Shown piece after piece: positions 13,358 through 15,240 of a stretch of DNA of 15,240 bases. Each line of letters starts with the position of its first letter. The stretch's first letter is position 1. Origin of the DNA: JBBRYK01 sp038237665 (GTDB lineage Bacteria; Actinomycetota; Thermoleophilia; Gaiellales; Gaiellaceae); contig JBBRYK010000069.1 in NCBI GenBank assembly GCA_038237665.1, forward strand, positions 1 through 15,240, read 5' to 3'. Position numbers and translations under genes: made by a program. The notes under the pieces were generated by a model that was not told where the DNA came from, did not search any database, and saw only the letters and a program-made list of their open reading frames with translations.

Positions 13358-13819
13358 ATGAACGAATACATTCGCTCAATCCAACAGGCGTTGGCGGCGT
13401 TGGAGGAGCAACGTCGCCATATCGACGCTGACATAGAAGATCTGCGACGGATCGTTTCCCGTCACGGGGCAGCTTCTCTGCGCCCAACGGAGCATGGACC
13501 CAAGGGACGCACCCCGGAACCTGACTCGGGTCGTTTGTTCGCACCCCCCGGCGTAGCTCGCCAGGAAATCCTCGACTTGATGGCTGACGGCGAGGTCTGG
13601 ACGCCGGGGAAGGTCGCAGCAGCGCGTGGGACGAGTAGCAACGCTGCATCCGCCACGATGAAGCGCATGCGGAACGAGCCGAATTCGCCCATCGAGGAGG
13701 TTCCGCCGCTTCGTCGAGGCAATTACAGACTTGTATCGCCCAAAGGCGATACGCAGGGTTCCCTCCCGCCAGAGGGCGGGAGGGAGAGTGAAGAACACCC
13801 GGGAGGGGGTGATCTATGA
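13358..13819 (+). CDS. Coiled-coil / winged-helix-like protein, putative regulator
   Basis: This 153-residue protein has an N-terminal heptad-like helix (about 1-33, YIRSIQQALAALEEQRRHIDADIEDLRR), a flexible proline/glycine linker, and a helix-turn-helix-like region (about 70-125). In that region ARQEILDLMADGEVWTPGKVAAARGTS and NAASATMKRMRNE would be the helices and GNYRLVSP the wing strand. The pattern fits a small DNA-binding regulator that dimerises through its N-terminal helix; I cannot name a family. The ATG at 13358 is preferred to the upstream in-frame start at 13274, because that extension is antisense-like and overlaps the preceding gene. The last 20 or so residues are low-complexity and are encoded by a GC-rich perfect hairpin, so the folded protein probably ends near residue 130. 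Confidence 0.65.
   Translation: MNEYIRSIQQALAALEEQRRHIDADIEDLRRIVSRHGAASLRPTEHGPKGRTPEPDSGRLFAPPGVARQEILDLMADGEVWTPGKVAAARGTSSNAASATMKRMRNEPNSPIEEVPPLRRGNYRLVSPKGDTQGSLPPEGGRESEEHPGGGDL
13761..13784 (+). repeat. 10-bp perfect hairpin in the 3' end of the HTH-like gene
   Basis: CCCTCCCGCC (13761-13770) and GGCGGGAGGG (13775-13784) enclose an AGAG loop. It lies within the low-complexity C-terminal codons. No U tract follows on either strand, so it is not a standard intrinsic terminator; it may stabilise the transcript end or act with the structured region downstream. Confidence 0.55.
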
Positions 13820-14010
13820 AATGAGTAGGGCGCCGGCCGGAACCCCGTAAGGGGAAAGGCACAGGGGAGAGCTTGCCGTTGGAGCGGTGAGTTCTCCCCG
13901 AGCCCGTTTGCAAGCGTCCTATTCGCCGCTTACCGTAGCACACCTGCCCTTCGGGGTCCGTAGCCCCCTGCCCACCCCTGTGCCCCAAGGGGTTGGCAGC
14001 GGCATGGGTG
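13820..14010 (+). other. Gene-free, strongly structured intergenic region
   Basis: There is no credible ORF. Plus-strand RNA would hold several stable elements: CCCC-GTAA-GGGG (13843-13854, a GNRA tetraloop), a GGGGAGA/TCTCCCC hairpin (13864-13870 with 13893-13899) extended by CCG/CGG, a CCC-TTCG-GGG hairpin near 13948-13957 (UUCG tetraloop), and a CCCC-AA-GGGG core near 13983-13992. GGCACAGGGG (13858-13867) is also exactly complementary to CCCCTGTGCC (13975-13984), which would close the whole region but competes with the GGGGAGA hairpin. GNRA and UUCG loops together suggest a functional RNA, or a transposon end with heavy structure. I cannot assign it to a known RNA family. Confidence 0.45.
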
Positions 14011-14011
14011 A

Positions 14012-14042
14012 ACGTTACTTGCCAATGCGTAAGCGGTAACGT
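14012..14042. repeat. Inverted repeat flanking the transposase -35
   Basis: ACGTTAC at 14012-14018 is the exact complement of GTAACGT at 14036-14042. The arms lie just before the -35 and touch the first base of the -10, so a bound dimer would occlude the promoter. It could be an operator or an element-end binding site. Confidence 0.4.
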
Positions 14043-14047
14043 ATAAT
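14019..14047 (+). promoter_or_regulatory. Near-consensus sigma-70 promoter of the transposase
   Basis: TTGCCA (14019-14024) and a perfect TATAAT (14042-14047) are spaced by exactly 17 nt. The -10 is 7 nt before the ATG at 14055, so transcription should start on or next to the start codon and the mRNA is probably leaderless. The same -10 contains part of the upstream in-frame ATG at 14046, which therefore cannot be transcribed from this promoter. Confidence 0.75.
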
Positions 14048-14054
14048 GGTCAGT

Positions 14055-14885
14055 ATGAATAAGTTGTCGCCTGAGAAGCGCGCAGCCGTAATCGCCTGCC
14101 TCGTTGAGGGCAACTCGATCCGCGCCACCGTGCGCATGACCGGCGTGGCGAAGAACACCGTCACCAAGTTGCTGGTCGACCTGGGCACGGTCTGCTCGAT
14201 CCATCAAGACCGGCTGATGCGCGACCTTTCCTGCGAGCGCATCCAGTGCGACGAGATTTGGTCGTTCGTCGGCATGAAGGCCAAGACCGTCCCGGTCGAG
14301 CGCCGGGGCGAGTACGGGATCGGCGATGTCTGGACGTGGGTTGCAATCGACCCGGACACCAAGCTCGTTCCGACGTGGTTGGTCTGGGATCGCGGCCCGG
14401 AGTCCGCGATCGCGTTCATGGTCGATCTGGCAGGTCGGCTGGCGAACCGAATCCAGCTCACAACCGACGGCCACGCCGGGTACGCCGATGCCGTCGATGA
14501 AGCGTTCCGGGGTCAGGTCGACTACGCAATGCTCATGAAAGAATACGGGAGCGACCCCAAGGAGGAGCGCCGGTTTAGTCCGCCTGTTGTCCTGTCGGAG
14601 CGGCGGATCATCGTCAACGGCAACCCGGACCCCGACCGAATCTCGACCTCCTACGTCGAGCGGCAGAACCTGACGATGCGAATGGGAATGCGGCGCTTCA
14701 CCCGCCTGACTAACGCGTTCTCCAAGAAGGTTGAGAACCACGCGGCGATGGTCAGCCTGCACTTCCTTTACTACAACTTCGGGCGACCGCACGGCTCGCT
14801 CGGCAAGCTCACGACGCCCGCGATGGCGGCTGGTCTGTCGGATCATGTGTGGACTTGCGACGAGATCGCCGGACTGCTCGACTAG
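14055..14885 (+). CDS. IS1-family DDE transposase
   Basis: This 276-residue protein has an N-terminal helix-turn-helix (about 5-45, SPEKRAAVIACLVEGNSIRATVRMTGVAKNTV region) and an IS1-type catalytic domain. The three acidic residues are visible: Asp66 in CDEIWSFVGMK, Asp138 in LTTDGHAGY and Glu202 in SYVERQNLTMRMGMRR, followed by the family's RLTNAFSKK pattern. All are intact, so activity is possible. The ATG at 14055 is preferred over 14046 because the promoter's -10 overlaps the latter. Unusually for an insertion sequence, the stop is only 6 nt before the start of a DNA methyltransferase gene, leaving no room for a right terminal inverted repeat; no clear left end was found either. It is one gene rather than the frameshifted insA-insB pair of classical IS1. 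It may belong to a cargo-carrying element or be a resident, repurposed copy. Confidence 0.87.
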   Translation: MNKLSPEKRAAVIACLVEGNSIRATVRMTGVAKNTVTKLLVDLGTVCSIHQDRLMRDLSCERIQCDEIWSFVGMKAKTVPVERRGEYGIGDVWTWVAIDPDTKLVPTWLVWDRGPESAIAFMVDLAGRLANRIQLTTDGHAGYADAVDEAFRGQVDYAMLMKEYGSDPKEERRFSPPVVLSERRIIVNGNPDPDRISTSYVERQNLTMRMGMRRFTRLTNAFSKKVENHAAMVSLHFLYYNFGRPHGSLGKLTTPAMAAGLSDHVWTCDEIAGLLD

Positions 14886-14891
14886 CCCGGT

Positions 14892-15240
14892 ATGCTCCGC
14901 GCCGTGGAGGGGAACGTTCTCTACTACGGCGACAACCTCGACGTGCTCCGGCGGCACGTCAAAGACGAGTCGGTCGATCTCGTCTATCTCGACCCGCCGT
15001 TCAACTCGAACGCGAACTACAACATCCTGTTTGAGGAGCACGGCGAGAAGGCAGCCGCACAGGTTCAGGCGTTCACGGACACGTGGACGTGGGACTCCGA
15101 CGCTCGCGCCGACTACGAGGAGATCGTCGAGAAGGGCGGTCGCGTGTCCGACACGATGCGAGCGTTCTACACGATGCTCGGCGGCTCGGACATGATGGCC
15201 TACCTCGCCCGCATGTCGCTGCGACTGGTCGAGCTGCACC
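14892..15240 (+). CDS. Site-specific DNA methyltransferase, beta class (Mod-like), N-terminal part only
   Basis: The open frame runs off the right edge after 116 codons, so only the N-terminus is seen. It begins with NVLYYGDNLDVLRRHV (8-23), then the amino-methyltransferase motif IV DPPFNSNANY at 34-43 after a typical ESVDLVYLD strand; both are characteristic of N6-adenine or N4-cytosine methyltransferases of the beta group, including type III Mod subunits. The SAM-binding FxGxG motif is expected near the C-terminus, beyond the window. The ATG at 14892 is 6 nt after the transposase stop; GTG at 14904 (giving MEGNVLYYGDN) is a credible alternative. No Shine-Dalgarno is visible, so it is probably expressed by read-through or coupling from the transposase promoter. 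A partner restriction or defence gene may follow outside the window. Confidence 0.88.
   Translation, partial: MLRAVEGNVLYYGDNLDVLRRHVKDESVDLVYLDPPFNSNANYNILFEEHGEKAAAQVQAFTDTWTWDSDARADYEEIVEKGGRVSDTMRAFYTMLGGSDMMAYLARMSLRLVELH

Noticed and set aside
13992..14000. GTTGGCAGC matches part of the IS1 terminal inverted repeat.
   Set aside because: Only 9 nt match, the orientation would mark the right end of an element to the left, and no partner end or target duplication was found.
12897..15239. A 780-codon minus-strand open frame covers the transposase and methyltransferase region.
   Set aside because: It is antisense to two genes with intact catalytic motifs and shows no domain of its own; long antisense frames are expected in high-GC DNA.
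1..15240. Search by eye for tRNA, rRNA, CRISPR arrays and long direct repeats.
   Set aside because: No cloverleaf with a TTCGAAT-type arm, no rRNA core sequence and no regularly spaced repeat of 20 bp or more was found.

Overview
The window is high-GC bacterial DNA with many GTG starts, short or overlapping gene junctions and several genes that look leaderless. A PknB-type kinase, a class III cyclase fused to an AAA/TPR module, and a dCTP deaminase that reads closely like the mycobacterial enzyme all point to an actinobacterium in the broad sense. A deep-branching class such as Thermoleophilia is possible, but that placement is inference. I see no rRNA, tRNA or CRISPR.

Layout. 1-425 has no gene but holds a cluster of inverted repeats. 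426-6377 (minus strand) is a closely spaced run transcribed right to left: a GABA-type aminotransferase, then a transmembrane Ser/Thr kinase with an outer beta-sandwich-like domain, then a 1035-residue cyclase/ATPase/TPR protein. 6474-10522 (plus strand) holds a CapA-like metallophosphoesterase, an overlapping gamma-glutamyltransferase-family gene, dCTP deaminase and an overlapping NDUFA9-like NAD(P)-binding protein. It meets, stop codon on stop codon, a minus-strand pair: an S-adenosylhomocysteine hydrolase homologue coupled to a 70-residue unknown.

Upstream of the hydrolase homologue, about 12044-12261 on the minus strand looks like an elaborate RNA leader. In transcript order it has an extended Shine-Dalgarno, a 13-codon Ser/Gly-rich ORF, a long two-stem closing helix whose 5' strands lie in that ORF, and an intrinsic terminator before the structural gene. 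This is the best candidate in the window for an undescribed regulatory system.

From about 12386 to the right edge the DNA is visibly less GC-rich and looks like an accessory island. It holds a two-helix membrane/coiled-coil protein, a small basic Lys/Gly/Ala-rich protein, a coiled-coil/winged-helix-like protein, a structured intergenic stretch, an IS1-family DDE transposase with a near-consensus promoter, and, 6 nt behind it, a beta-class DNA methyltransferase cut off by the window edge.

How the genes may work together: the kinase and cyclase form a probable envelope-to-cytoplasm signalling pair; CapA-like plus GGT-like suggests gamma-glutamyl chemistry; the hydrolase homologue belongs to the methyl cycle and its leader suggests attenuation control; the transposase-methyltransferase pair suggests a mobile or defence/modification unit.
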